A program made the translations under genes and the position numbers. Positions 1 to 12,410 of a stretch of DNA of 64,000 bases are shown here, one piece after another. Position 1 is the first letter of the stretch. Every line of letters begins with the position of its first letter. The notes under the pieces are model-generated. The model made no database searches, was not told the origin of the DNA, and saw only the letters and a program-made list of their open reading frames with translations. The DNA is from Hyperoplus lanceolatus (Eukaryota > Chordata > Actinopteri > Uranoscopiformes > Ammodytidae), in the NCBI GenBank assembly GCA_026929865.2, contig CM049396.1:19275001-19339000 (forward strand). The letters are read 5' to 3'.

Positions 1-1290
1 AGAGAGGGGCAGAGCTTTCAACCGATAGCCATACAGTTGTGAGTTGGGTCAACGGGTGGGGGAAGATTCTGGACGGACCTTGTAAGCCCAAACGGGTAGT
101 GCGGGTGAACTAGGAATATCTGGAGGAGTCTCCTCAAACCCTTGAACACCATGGTGGACACCGGTACAGGGAAGCTGCGACTGATTATCTCGGGGGACTC
201 CAGATACCACAGTAAGCTACAGACGGGCCCGAAGGACTGCAGCCTCCGCGTGAAAGAGGCAAAGCAGCGGGTGTGGGAGAAGTTCGGAGAAGCCATGGAG
301 GAGTACTTCGGGTCGACACCAAAGTTTTTCTGGAATACCATCCGGCACCTCAAGAGTGGGAAACGGGGAAACCATCCAAACTGTGTACAGTAAGGATGGG
401 ATGCTGTTGACCTCAACTGAGGAGGTAATCAGCCAGTTGAATGAGCACTTAGAGGAACTCCTGAATCTTTACTAACACAACCTCTATGTTAGAAGCAGAG
501 CTTGAGGCTGATGGGGGATCATCGTCAATTTACCTGGTGGAAGTCACTGAGTTAGACAAACAACTCCACAATGGATTGATGAGATCCGTCCGTAAATGCT
601 GAAAGCTCTGAGTATGGAGGGGACTGGTATGAGGATCAGCACCTCTTAATCTGAGGCCATGGTTCTCAGCAGGAAACCGATTGATTGTCTACTCCAGGTA
701 GGGAATGAGTTCTCACCCCATGTTAAGGAGTTACCTTTGTGTCTTGTTCGTGAGTGAGGGGAAAATGGAACATGAGAGAGGCCAGAGAATCGGAGCAGCA
801 GGGTCGGTATTGCACTAGCTTACCACACCGCTGTGACAAAAATTAATTTGAGCAGGAAGGCAAAACTCCCGATCTATCAGTCGATCATTGTTCCTACCCT
901 CACCTATGGTAATGAAGGTTGGGTAATAACGAAAGAACAAAATTGTTTGTACAAGCGGCCAAAATGTTTTATTTCTCAGAAGGGTGGCTGGCGTCTCCCT
1001 TAGAGATAGGGCTGAGAAGCTCAGTCATTGGAAAGTAACTTTGGGCAGAGTCGCTGCTCCTTTGCGTCAAAAGAAGCCAGTTGAGGTGGTGCGGGTATCT
1101 GCTAAGGTTGCACCCTGGGCTCTTCCTCAGGGAGGTGTTACAGGCACGTCCATCTGGGAGGCGGCCTCTGGGAAGACATAAGACTAGGTAGATAGATTAT
1201 ATCTACCAGCTGACCTGGGAACGTGTCGGGATCCTCCAGTTAGAGCTGCTGGAGCTGCTGCCCCTGTGACCCACCCAGTTAACCGGTTGA
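1..1290 (+). mobile_element. LINE fragment, internally deleted
   Basis: This is a non-LTR retrotransposon remnant in sense orientation. Residues translated around 230-390 (WEKFGEAMEEYF, then FWNTIRHLKSGKR) match the segment before the reverse transcriptase core of a very common teleost LINE. Around 840-1010 the sequence resumes with the far C-terminal part (LSRKAKLPIYQSIIVPTLTYG, then RVAGVSLRDR). The last part, about 1080-1290, corresponds to the arginine-rich tail of that protein. The catalytic core is missing: at about 625 the text jumps from the pre-core region to the C-terminal third. Many frame breaks are present, so no product is expected. The clade (I/Nimb-like or another) was not determined. 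The 5' end lies outside the window or is truncated. Confidence 0.85.
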
Positions 1291-4200
1291 CGATGAGATG
1301 AGAGAGACCAAATTTATCAGTTTCCCCTTGTGGCGAGCTTTAGACTTATTTAAGTCTTTCTCGTCAGAAAAGGTTCAGTCATCTGAGTCTTTATTTAGGA
1401 TTCAGATGTTTAGGTATTTCTTTAAGCTCCATTTACAGTGGAATATCTCTCCATCTCTTAATCAGAGTCGCCATTGCTGAGTGCTGCGCACCTGGAAAAC
1501 ACAAGGGACTTTGGGTTGAGTTAGGACAACTATAATTGGGACCTTTCATGTCACCATGTTACCTGAATCATGACTGCTTACTAACATGGTTCCTAATACG
1601 GTGATTTAATGTTTGAAATGTTTAAAAAAGTGTGATAAATGTGTTTTTCTTTTAAACTGTGCTTTATAAAGAAAACGATTCATAACAACATCTTGCAGAA
1701 TCATTTGTCCTTCCTTAAAGTGTCCTACTCAATGAAAGACTGCTGGAAAGGACTTATTTTCTCATGTAATGATGCTAATTGACAAAAGTCAAATAGTCCA
1801 ATAGCTGTCCCAGTGTTGTCTTTTGATCAGCCATTACTCCAGTTTATGTCTCCTTTCTTCCATGTACACATATCTCTGCTGGTTTCCTGTAACACTGCCA
1901 ACAACAGGATGATGATGAGGGAATTTGGGCATAATCCTTGCTGTGACAACCAAAGCTCTAATATTGTTTTGAAGGGTGAGATATATTTAAGACTTCCCAC
2001 TTTATGATTATCATGTTCCAGTCTGCCTATAGTGTCTGCTACATTTTGTATAGAAAAGAAGAATCAACTGCAGGATGTGTTATTTTTAGTGTTACGTTGT
2101 CTCTCACTTTCACATGATTCAGTCACCACTGGAGGAGCACAGCCATGCCATGATGTTGAACCACTACCCAAACATTTCTTACCTGCACTCAATCCAAATT
2201 CCGCAATGGGAACTTTTTAATTTTTTTGAGGAGAGGGCATTCAGGTGTGCAGGTCATGCAGAGAGACTGACAGCTGAGAAGGTAATTTGAGACATTTTAT
2301 ATTAGGGCACACATAATGTATTATAGCACACAGGATGAATTGATCCAGTCATCAAAAATGCATATCCAAACTGCAACTTACATTACATTTTCTTGTTCTT
2401 GGTGACCAGGGACCTCTTCTTTCTGTGAACAGGAGCAGGTGTCATCCATATCCCCCACACAGGATCACAGATACAGGACAGAATTGGAAGGCAAGAGACG
2501 GATGCTTCTCCGATAGAGAGACAGATTTGCTCTGTGTCAGATTCTTGCTTGGGGCATGTGTGCGATCAACGTGGAAGCCCTGCATCAGAGGTTTCACAGA
2601 AGTCACCTCCCCTGTCTGACTGTCACTTGCTAGATGCTGCCCCTCTTCAGGCCAACAAGATGTTCCTCCCAGTAAAGATCACATGAGTTTCTGCCAGCCC
2701 AGTATTTGTTCTTCATCCTTTTTCATTTTACTGATTCAAGATCATGGTCGTATTGCTGTTAGTTTCACATGCCTGACTGACTCTTCCGGCTCTGGCTTGC
2801 TGACCTTCCCCCGGCGGCCCGCCTGACTTTGTCAAGGTTTCTTGATCCTCACTGCCCTGCTGAGATGTGACCCCTCTACCTGACTATCATGACCCAATAC
2901 TTAAATACATTCCCCATCCACCATACATTTCTAGAGGAGCAGATTTTCAGCATTTCCAAAAGTGATCTATTATCCCTTCACCTGCTTTTTTTCCACACAA
3001 AAAAAACTGAGTTTGGCATGTTCCACACACACCAGATTTGAGTGAATTTTGTTGCCATTTCTTGTTTGTAAAAGAAAGGAAAAGAAAGAGCTTAGAGATT
3101 TCTGATAGTATGCCTTTCGCCTTGACTGCAGCATCGGAAGTTTCCTTGGCTGAGTGAGCAGGGCCCTCCTGTTCCATGGCGTGTTTTAGCCTTAAGGCTG
3201 TGGCTGCCATCAACGTTTCTCTTCATGTTACCTCCTTTAATTCTGAAGTAGTCAAAAATATATATATATTTATCAATCTATGCAGGTGTCCACATAGAGT
3301 GAGTGCATTTTATTTTCCCCATTATTATGCCAATTTATTGAGCAAAGTGTAATTAACCATCCATTCAACAAGGCCAAGAGAGTGGTCAGAAAATATTCAT
3401 CAGTTAAATTATTTTGAGGTTCTGAGACTATGCACCTATGCACCTCCTCCGTGTTGCAGGAATTTTTACTAATGGTGCTTCTGCTGGTGCTCAAACTAAA
3501 TGTTGTCAGATGACCTGGTCAATAGTGGAGGGACTCGACCCACAACAGGTTGCAGAAATAACTGTTAACGACTGCTTTGTACTTAGGATTTACCCCGGGG
3601 GGCTTTGTGAGCAACAATCACATCAAGACCCAAATAGAGGGGATTTCCCTGTATGAATACTGCTACTATACATACCATTATAGACTATTAAGTGGAGGCA
3701 ATGTTCAATAGATGTTTTCCCTGCAGGTCTACTGGTACCATTGACAGCCCAGTCTCTGGCTTACAATATGCTCCTGCATCCTTGTGATTCTCCTCTTCCA
3801 GCAGTAGTCTGTGTGAGCTACCTGAAAAATAGTGACTTGTTTTCTCCTTCTCAACAAGGTGGCCTGTGCCTCGTAAAAACTGTACACATATGATAGATAT
3901 GCATATATTATACATATAGAGAGAAATCTATAGAGTGTGTCTATACGTGGTCAGAAAATCGTTTCAAACTGACGAGATAATATATGTTTTTTTTTCTTGA
4001 TGGTTATTTTTCTAACTGGCTGGAGGTCAGAGAGGTGTCTTATTCAGAGTTGAGCAGTTGGATTTTCCTCCTGGTTTGTTCATTGTGGGAAATGCTCCTC
4101 AGCAGCAAGTAACATTCCCTGTCTGAAAACACAGGACAGCCCAAAAAAAGAAGAATGAAAAAAAAAGCTTTTGAGCAGTTTAAGGAGAAAATAGAACAGT

Positions 4201-6279
4201 ATCCAAATCTATCTAGAAAAGATTACATTGTAACATTCCTTTCTTAATGTGAAAACATTCAGTTGGAGTCCACTTGGCCTGTGGTGACAACTTTGAACAA
4301 AAAGAATATATTTTTTGAAACTCACATAAGTAGCAAAGAGATCATGTCTGCTGCACTCAGCGGTCAGAAACTTGCACTTGTGAGTGAGGACTATCACTAT
4401 TAACATCCAAGTGGAGGTTTCGAGTGACTCTGTCGGGATGCATTTCTTTCGCGTGTTTGTTGTTGTCGTCTTGTGAAGTGGTGACATATTTGACCGTGAC
4501 AGCTGATCAAGTAGAAAAAGCAACACACGTTGTTAAACTATATTGGAAATCTGAATTAGACTGTTACTATCCCCACTCCCTCTCTCTTACCCCTACGGTG
4601 CGTGTGTTGTTTGTTGTATATAAGTGTATTTCCATCTTCCACAAACTAAGGTGATCCACGCATCATCTTTTCGCGTATCCACTTCGCACATGAACCTATA
4701 CAGCTCCTGTCACAGACCAAGAATCGGCAGTGTGAGTGAAATGTTGGTGTTTGTGTTTACAAATGTTAAAAGAAAGGTCCTGATTTGGATTTGTTTTGAT
4801 TTTAAATGGAAAGACAATGCAAACAGACAGAGGAGCAAAAATCCTCCCACTTTACCATCAGGGGGACGGAAAACGAATCCTCCATTTTCAGGTCGTATCT
4901 ACTGAATACTTGAAGTAGGGGGTTCTCCTACCATGAAATAGCATAAATGATTTACATGGTAGAAAACATGAAACATTTCAATTGTGCCCATGCATGCTGA
5001 TTTTTACATAATGTGCCAACTGAAAGTGATGACGCAAGGATAATCTCCTGTTCACTATGCAGAGCGATTTCTCAAATGTTGTGTTAAAAAGGTTTAGGAG
5101 ACACAGAGGCTTTTAGAGGCTTGGGCTGCTTTCCCAGGCTTAGACTAATCCTGGTCAGACTGACGTCACTCTCAGTTTGAGGTGGAGTCAAGAAGTCAAG
5201 TCTGCAGCCATGTCTAGAAGCGGTCTTGTAGAACGAATCCAGTTGAAAGGCCTCTAGTTTCACCAATACTTTTCAAAAGGCCTACTGGAAAAAGGATGAA
5301 AAGCCTAACATACATTTTCACTTTATTGTTGTATACAGATTGTTTTTCTTTTATTATATGTTGCTAAACAACTTTGGGTTAAACAAAGCACTGTGACCAA
5401 TGCCAGAAACATTTTTTGTTTGACGGAACAAATATAGTTTACTTTTTTTATTATATCATTTGTTATTTAAGTATACTTTATTTTTTCTATTGTTTCAGAT
5501 TATCAAAAATGCCAGTTTGAGACTGTACTATTTGTATAAGTAAATGTTTTGGGCTGTACAGTAAAAACCTAGGAACAAGTTAAATGTGAGTGTCCAGCAT
5601 GCTGAATGATTACTTGTGTGAACGTGAGCAAATCTCTCATTAATTGCATCTGCATCGTGACGGTGTGATGTTGTGTTTGAGAGTGATGTGTGTGTCTCAC
5701 TTACTGTGTCCCATTAGTAGACAGCCTGTGCAGTTTTGTGAGAGTGCAGCATGTTTTAAGGGTTGCTTGTATTAATGCATTCAGAAAAAAAGAGAGACGT
5801 GTGTATGCGGGTGTGTGTGTGCGTGTGTCTGCATAGCTGCTTTTACGGATTTGGGTGTGTTTGTAAGTGTGTGTGTGCGTGTGTGTATATGTGAGTGTTA
5901 TGAATGCACAAGAGAAACTCTATTTAAAAAATGTTATCAGAGGAAGTCCATAGAAAAAACAAAAGCAAGATTGAGTCAAGGTTTTGAATGAAGCATGGAT
6001 ACTCTGTGATGTTTTTTGTTTGTTTTTTAACCTAGGAGGCTGTCCTCAGTGCCCCCGTTTGCTATTGTATGTGCTGTATCAGAATATTACTATTGAGTGT
6101 TGGCCAGCTTGTTTATATCCATCAAATAAAGGTGACATTCTTTCTGTCTCTGTTTGTGACTTTCTTCTAAAATCAGTTCGATCTTAGTCGTTAATACCAG
6201 AATTTTCTATCACTAACACAGTCATGGTGTTCAACTTAAATGCAATTATGATACTGTTGAAAGCTGCAAACTGAAAATT
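1291..6279. other. Intergenic stretch, no gene recognised
   Basis: I find no exon with conserved protein motifs on either strand. Open frames here are short (under about 110 codons), lack recognisable domains and overlap one another. A TG-rich, imperfect microsatellite lies at about 5785-5895. A short TA run sits near 3258-3270. The block at 2740-2940 is GC-richer than its surroundings but was not identified. Confidence 0.5.
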
Positions 6280-6287
6280 CAAATGTC
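6280..6287. repeat. Target-site duplication of the Merlin element, left copy
   Basis: CAAATGTC stands directly before the GG end of the left arm. The identical octamer at 19878-19885 directly follows the right arm. A perfect 8-bp match at both boundaries supports a single insertion event for everything between. Confidence 0.88.
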
Positions 6288-7392
6288 GGTAAAGCTTTAC
6301 ATTACGTAGACACTCGTCAGCATTAATTGATACTTAACTAATGCCTAGTTCATCCTGAGTTAATGTAGGACTCATGTAATACTCATAGATGACTCAGCCA
6401 TGAATGAATGGTTACTCCATCAGTAACTAATCAGAAGTCAGTCTTAATTACAGACTGAGTCTTTAATGATCATTGCTTACCTAAGACATCTATTGCAGAT
6501 TAACTCAGACATGTTTCTTAAAATGTATTAATACTATTAATTAATTAATTATTTACCAACAACACTTGAATTTAGAGTCCAGTATGTCAGCAACCTCCAT
6601 TTCGCAGTACTATTTGAACTGGTATCTGTTTATTAACGTACCTTAAGTCCTGTTTTTGGGATGGGAACATTTCTGCAGGATTCTTTGCAGTCCAGGATTA
6701 AAATCCAGGGGACATATGTGGCCAAGTGCTTGATGCATATATACTTGTTGGCAGTCCAAATATTATGACCTATTCACTGTGCAACTTTCCCACTTTGATC
6801 AAGCATACGTGTATATGTGTGGCCTTTCAGGCAGTATCAACAGATATAACCACAACCAGAAGTTACTTAATAATTAATTAATAGTTATGTGTCCCGCTAG
6901 GTAAAGCCACAACATGAAGATATATTTGTAATTCCTTACCTAATGACTAACTAATACAGGTACATATCATGATTTCATTTTAATATGGTAGTATGAAAAA
7001 CTATTGTCAATAATGGTTAGTTGAGTGTTATGTGTCCCGCTAGGTAAAGTCACAACATGAAGATATATTTGCAAATAATTACTTAATGATTAACTAAGAC
7101 AGGTAAAGAGCTTGATTTATCTGAAAGACGGATGTGACAAATATACAATCAGTACAAAACTGTTATATTTACATGACTGCATTCCCGTTGTGATTTAACA
7201 AAGGCTACTGTATATTTCTTCATTGAAGACCATCATTTGGGATTTTAAAAGTTTTATTGTATTCAAAAATTTTAATTTTCTGTTAAAAGAACATTCACAA
7301 AAAAAGATCAAATAAAACCAAGCAATCTTTATTAGCTAGCTTGTTGTGGCAAAATAACAGCATTGACATCTTCAACCTTATCTCAAAAGCCC
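6288..7392 (+). repeat. Left terminal inverted repeat of the Merlin element
   Basis: This arm, read forward, matches the reverse complement of 18184-19877 along nearly its whole length. Landmarks found in both are the end GGTAAAGCTTTAC, the block around 6450-6700 and the inner block with GCTTGTTGTGGCA near 7340. The arm holds an internal direct duplication: the block starting TTATGTGTCCCGCTAGGTAA occurs at about 6886 and again at about 7028. It lacks roughly 40 bp present in the right arm near 19395-19440. Arms over 1 kb long are unusual for Merlin, whose inverted repeats are known to be mostly short. Confidence 0.85.
7328..7333 (-). terminator. Poly(A) signal candidate for the CCDC106-like gene
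   Basis: AATAAA is read on the minus strand about 240 nt past the stop codon of the CCDC106-like gene, near the inner edge of the left terminal repeat. A second AATAAA lies at 7253-7258. The transcript would therefore end inside the repeat arm. Confidence 0.45.
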
Positions 7393-7571
7393 GTACTAAC
7401 ATAAAGCTCTAAGCTTTACATGGTAGACAATGAAAATATAACCTATGTTCTTTAATATAACCACGGCATCATAACAGCCATAACTACAGTATTTTGCTAT
7501 GCATTTCTACAAAGGAAACGTATTTATAATGTCCTTAAACTGACTGCATCAGAAGAATGCATCAAAGACCT

Positions 7572-10500
7572 TTATTTGATGTCTAGAAGGTCATTGGCTT
7601 GTTTCAATCCAACAATGACTCCAGCATTTGGCTCCAAAATACACTGCGACTTGCATTTGTCTGCAAACCTTTGGAGGCTATCCCCCTTCTTAAATCTAGC
7701 CCTCAAAACCTTGAACATGTCCGGATTTGCTGCTGCTAACTCTGCGATAGCTGCCTGGTAGACAATCGTGTTCCTGTCCACTCGAATCGTGTTGTATGCA
7801 TCGGATTTTGTCGCGCCACCCTTCACAAGACCAAGGACCCTGTAATAGCGCTGGATGGATTCTTCAGGAGTTTTTACTGAAAGAAAAGCACACAAAGTGT
7901 GTTTAAACATCATCAGGATGAAGGGAATGCATGAGTAGAGAACAAAGAAAACAAATGTATAAGGTTGTGCATTCCCACCAATAAATAGCGCAAAGTTACT
8001 TCTAAAGCTCTAGAGCTGAATACCATTCTATCGTAACTACATTTATCATTTCACAATGTCACAAATAGGGATGCCCATGGTTAACCGCTTAACCGTTAAG
8101 AATAATTATAACCGATTAATACTAAAGGTTCAACGGTAAAAAAATAAAAATAAAGATTTCAGCCCAACATTTGTAACTTCACGACTGTCCGTATGGAAAG
8201 CACACCGACTGTGGATGCTCAAGTACGTAAAGCCTTTCGCAACTGTGATGCCGCTTGTCAGGGGTGCCCTCAAAAAATAGTATTGCAATGTTGAAAAAAA
8301 AGAAAAAAAGAAAGATGGTAACATAAAAATGCAACATCATCCACCCAATACATGTGGACTCCACTGCTCCCTGTGGGACAGTCAACCGGGGCAGACTATC
8401 GTCAGCCCAGTCGGTGACCGGCTCACGTCAAAGGTGGAAGGGATCAGCCACTATGAAAACAATTCTAAATGGACATCTCTAGTCAAAAACACATTTCCTG
8501 TTTTTCAACATACTGTATAGTACCTCTCTTGTATTCTTTAGCCTTTGATTTGGACTTCTTCTTGTTGTGTTTCTTCTTTTTCATCTTCTTTGGTGAGGGC
8601 TCTGACCCAGATGTATCAGATGTAGAATCTGAGTCAGACTCTTTCGAGCTGCTGTCTTCTGGATACTTTTTAGGTGTGTCTACCAGTGCAGGCCGGGAAA
8701 CCATCTGTGACTGTACTGCAACTTGCAATTCAAGGGCTGTCAAAAAGAACACATTGAAACTATTTTATCTATTGTGTCTTGAACTGAGAAAAAATATTTT
8801 AAGGTTTATATGGTCGCACAGTTTAACCGGAAACACAGTGTTACTTTTTAAACAAAAACTTAAAGATCCACCATGCAAGATTCAGAAATTCCTTCTCAAA
8901 AGCGGCACAAGTGGTGGTAAAGTGACACACAATACATGGGATTGACCGGTTATAATGATGACTGAAGTAAATTTTGTTGCACGGTTTAGTTTATTTCTAC
9001 ATAGTGGACTGAATGTCGTTGTAAAAAAATGTATAGGTAATATAACAAGTTCTGTAATTTAGTCCTAGAGATACTAGTTAGAACCAAGCCCTACATTTTC
9101 AACATGCACCTTCTCAGAACTTACCATCTTTCAGTCTGTCACGAAGGTAATTTCTTTCTTCCTCAAGGGAGGTGATCTTCTCCTTGAGGTTCTCAATTGT
9201 TTGTTTGGCTTTGTGAAGCATCATTTGGACCGTTGGAGCCTCACCTTAAAGAAAAAAATTATAATTAGTTTATGGCCTAATAGCATAACATCTGACATGC
9301 AAACAAATATTCACAATGATATAATGAAATTTAGCATATCACAACAGAAACAATTTAAAATAAATAAATACATTTACTGTATTTTAAAGTTTATATTTGC
9401 AATATTATCCATGGAAAACAGAAATATTGGTTACATTCAGAGAAAAGTACAAATATTTTACAAATAAGATCCTATTTGGATATGCAACCAGTTGTTGAAC
9501 GTTTCTATCATTAAGTGATATTGAAACAGATTCACAGGCTTACATGCCTAATGTGAATTATGATTTTTTATGAGTAAAGATTAATTACCACTTTAGGATT
9601 TATCATTGAAGTTATGTGACTCAACAGTTCATAAAAGTGTGTATACTATAGTTTAATGACACCACTGATGTAAACCAACCTTCCTCATCATTGTTCTTAT
9701 GCACCCTTTGGTCATCATTTGTCTTTTCCACCCTTTTTCGAAGTCGTATCTCTGAGAATTTATAAGTGTTATACGAGACAGTTATATTAACATTAACTCA
9801 AGATAGCAAACAAATGTATCTATAAACATTAAAGCGTATTTTATTAAAGCTTTTTTTCTTCCAAAATAACTTACTTGGAAAGTCAAACCCAAATGTTAAT
9901 ATTACTCCAGGCAAACACAAGGCTAATAATCCATTGGCCAGACCAGATATTAGAACCATCTGGGTGTGCAAATTCTAGTTGTGATTTTGTTTTATCCTAT
10001 ACATCCCTAGCAGAGGTATTGATGTGATAGACCTTTTATATTGTTAACTTTTTAGTGGTTATCCCCTCTTAAAGTATAGGATACTTGTAATAAAGGTGAC
10101 ACACTGCAGGTGAATAGGGTAACATTTTTAACTTGTACCATGACACTTTTCCAGTTGATCACAAACATTAAAACAGCAATTTCTTAAATTACAATTTTTC
10201 AGAAATGTTTGAATAAATATGTAGCCTAAATTTTGCAATATCGAACAAAATATGTGGAAATTTGCATTTCTTTCACATATTTTTTGATAGTATTGTTTGG
10301 ATTTATAACATGAAAAAAAGCTGTACTATCAATATTCTGTTTTGTGAAAAATTCCCACATAATGTGTAAGATATTGCCAGATTTGCAGATGTATTCAAAC
10401 ATTTCTCAAAAATGTGTCATTTGAAAAACAATCGTTTTAATGTACGTAATCAACTAGGAAGGTGTCACGATGATGTCTATACATTAGAAATGTTACCCTA

Positions 10501-11185
10501 CTCACCTGCAGAGTCTCGCCTACATTACAGAAGCATACACTTAAGAGGGGATAACCACTAAAAAGTTACCGATACAAAAGGTCTATCACATGATCTAGGG
10601 ATGTATAAAATCACAACTAGAATTTTCCCACACAGATTGTAGCCTACCGATAAGTGATATTGTAGGACTTGGCAATGGACTATAACGTGAGTACGCTAGC
10701 TTTTAATATTCCAACTGCATGTTACCCCAATGGACCTATAAAAAAAGGTTACCCCAGGCAAACATAACCATTAAACTAACATGACGTTAGCTAAATGTAG
10801 ACGTAGCCTACGTTTTACGAATGTTTGCTAACATGTCTGCTAACTTTTCTTAAAAACGTTCCCATAAAAGTCAGAAGAATTGAGCTGGTAGTTTGCAATT
10901 AGTTTGAGCTGGTAGTTTGCAGTTAGTTTACTAACCTCGTTTTGTTGCCTGCCTCTCCATTTCGGCCTCCTCCACGATGTCCGTCTCCGTGTGCAGTGTG
11001 GTGTTTTGAACGTCTTCACGGTCCATTGGTTTTATTGGAAGTGATATAATAGAGGACTGCAACTTGACCTGCCGCTCTGGAGGATCTTGCACCTCCTTTG
11101 TGTTATCAAAAGTACTGGATACAGATAGAGTTGGTGCTGTTCCATATATTTGAACGTTATTCAAAATGTTGAGAATCCCATACAT
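7572..11185 (-). CDS. CCDC106-like protein, five exons, intact
   Basis: Coding exons on the minus strand are 11185-10936, 9751-9680, 9244-9125, 8736-8524 and 7876-7572. All four introns have GT..AG ends and all are phase 1. The spliced frame is open for 319 codons from a true ATG to TAA. Parts in order: an unremarkable N-terminus (1-107); a predicted coiled coil (about 113-146, with IENLKEKITSLEEERNYL); a Ser/Asp-rich then Lys-rich nuclear-type tract (about 165-217); and a C-terminal conserved domain (219-319) opening VKTPEESIQRYYRVL and containing VDRNTIVYQAAIAELA, which looks like a helix-turn-helix. This order is that of fish proteins named coiled-coil domain-containing protein 106-like. 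Function is not established; nuclear localisation and DNA binding are inferences. It lies wholly inside the Merlin element, divergent from its transposase. Confidence 0.85.
8066..8481. mobile_element. hAT-type MITE in an intron of the CCDC106-like gene
   Basis: The ends are TAGGGATGCCC and, inverted, TAGAGATGTCC. They are flanked by the octamers GTCACAAA (8058-8065) and GTCAAAAA (8482-8489), which differ at one base. An 8-bp duplication and ends of this kind fit small non-autonomous hAT elements common in fish. It sits between the last two coding exons and leaves both splice junctions untouched. No coding capacity was seen. Confidence 0.7.
9964..10634. repeat. Foldback element in intron 1 of the CCDC106-like gene
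   Basis: The two halves are imperfect inverted copies of each other. The outer ends read TGTGCAAATTCTAGTTGTG and, inverted, TGTGGGAAAATTCTAGTTG. The inner parts share GGTTATCCCCTCTTAA and CTGCAGGTGA plus GTAGGGTAACAT-like blocks. Each arm is about 320 bp with many small differences, so this is an aged foldback MITE or palindromic duplication. No coding capacity and no clear target duplication were seen. Confidence 0.7.
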
Positions 11186-11873
11186 TTTTTAAGCTTTGTA
11201 AATAGGCTATTTCAACTTCAAGGTGGGTTGGGTTGCCAGATCTATCTAGTAAGGTCCTGTACTAAGTGAGAAAAAACATGACTGGATGAGGACATGAATA
11301 CATTTGCAAAAACAAATATATAATTAATTAAATAAAAATCTTGAGAGTGTGTTCTGAGAAAAGGTTGAATTGAATATGTTGATGAGACTATTAGCCTAGG
11401 CTACTTGTCACATCAGCCCATATCTGTAGGCCATAGGCCTATCAGTAATTTCCAACTCTGATCTCGGAAATCCGACTTCCCAGTACAACTGGAACGCACC
11501 ATTGCTTTGCCTATTTATTCCTAAATATAAGGAACCTATGTGGCTAATAACTGAAATTGATTAATCAGCAATAGAATATTTTAATAAAGCTACATTAATA
11601 TGTCATTTTAAATAAAATAAAAAATACAATTAACAATAAAATTGTGTGGTGAGTGTAAGAGTTTAGTTGACACATTTTTACTTATTTCCAGCCATTACAC
11701 ATGGCAACTTCCACCAAGCCTCGGATCGGAAAGGCGCCATCTTTCTTTGTAGGTCCATGGGCAGCATGTGCTTGTGCCGTGCACGGCTGAACGAATCGTG
11801 TTTCATCTAAAAATACCTAATAATTTTAAGAAAAATAATGAATCTTACACAATAATTATTACTTTTGGTTATT
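11186..11873. promoter_or_regulatory. Shared intergenic region between the two divergent Merlin-borne genes
   Basis: The CCDC106-like start codon (11183-11185, minus) and the first recognisable transposase codons (from 11874, plus) face away from each other across this interval. Any promoters for the two genes must lie here or in unrecognised 5' exons. No TATA box or other site could be assigned with confidence. A short segment at 11735-11765 carries a copy of the recurrent fish motif related to CTTTATATGTCCATG. Confidence 0.35.
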
Positions 11874-12281
11874 AAGAAGTCCACCAAGAAGGCTACCGCA
11901 AAGCTTATCAAATGGCTCCAGAAAAGAAGATTGTTGGCAAGAAACATTAAGTGTCAGAGATGTGGCTCCTTCATGAAAATGAAGAGACTATCTGATGTAT
12001 CTGATGGCGTTCACTGGTGGGTTGTATTTTTTTTTTCATAGGCCTAGCCTACATACTGTGAGACCAGGGTTCTCAACGCTCACGCAATGAGAGTGAGACA
12101 CACGCATTTCAGGCAATTCACACGCTCCACGCCACACCTTGCATTTCTCACGCAAATTATAACTCTGCCAAACTTTTTTTTTATATAGCTTCGATAAATC
12201 CTGACCGTCACCACCATCACATATTAGTGCATATTATGCATATTAGTTAACGTAACGTATTAGGCAAAGACTGAAGAGAGG

Positions 12282-12410
<129 letters not shown>

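Noticed and set aside
8469-8945. Plus-strand frame of 158 codons
   Set aside because: It lies antisense to a CCDC106-like exon with good splice sites and recognisable composition.
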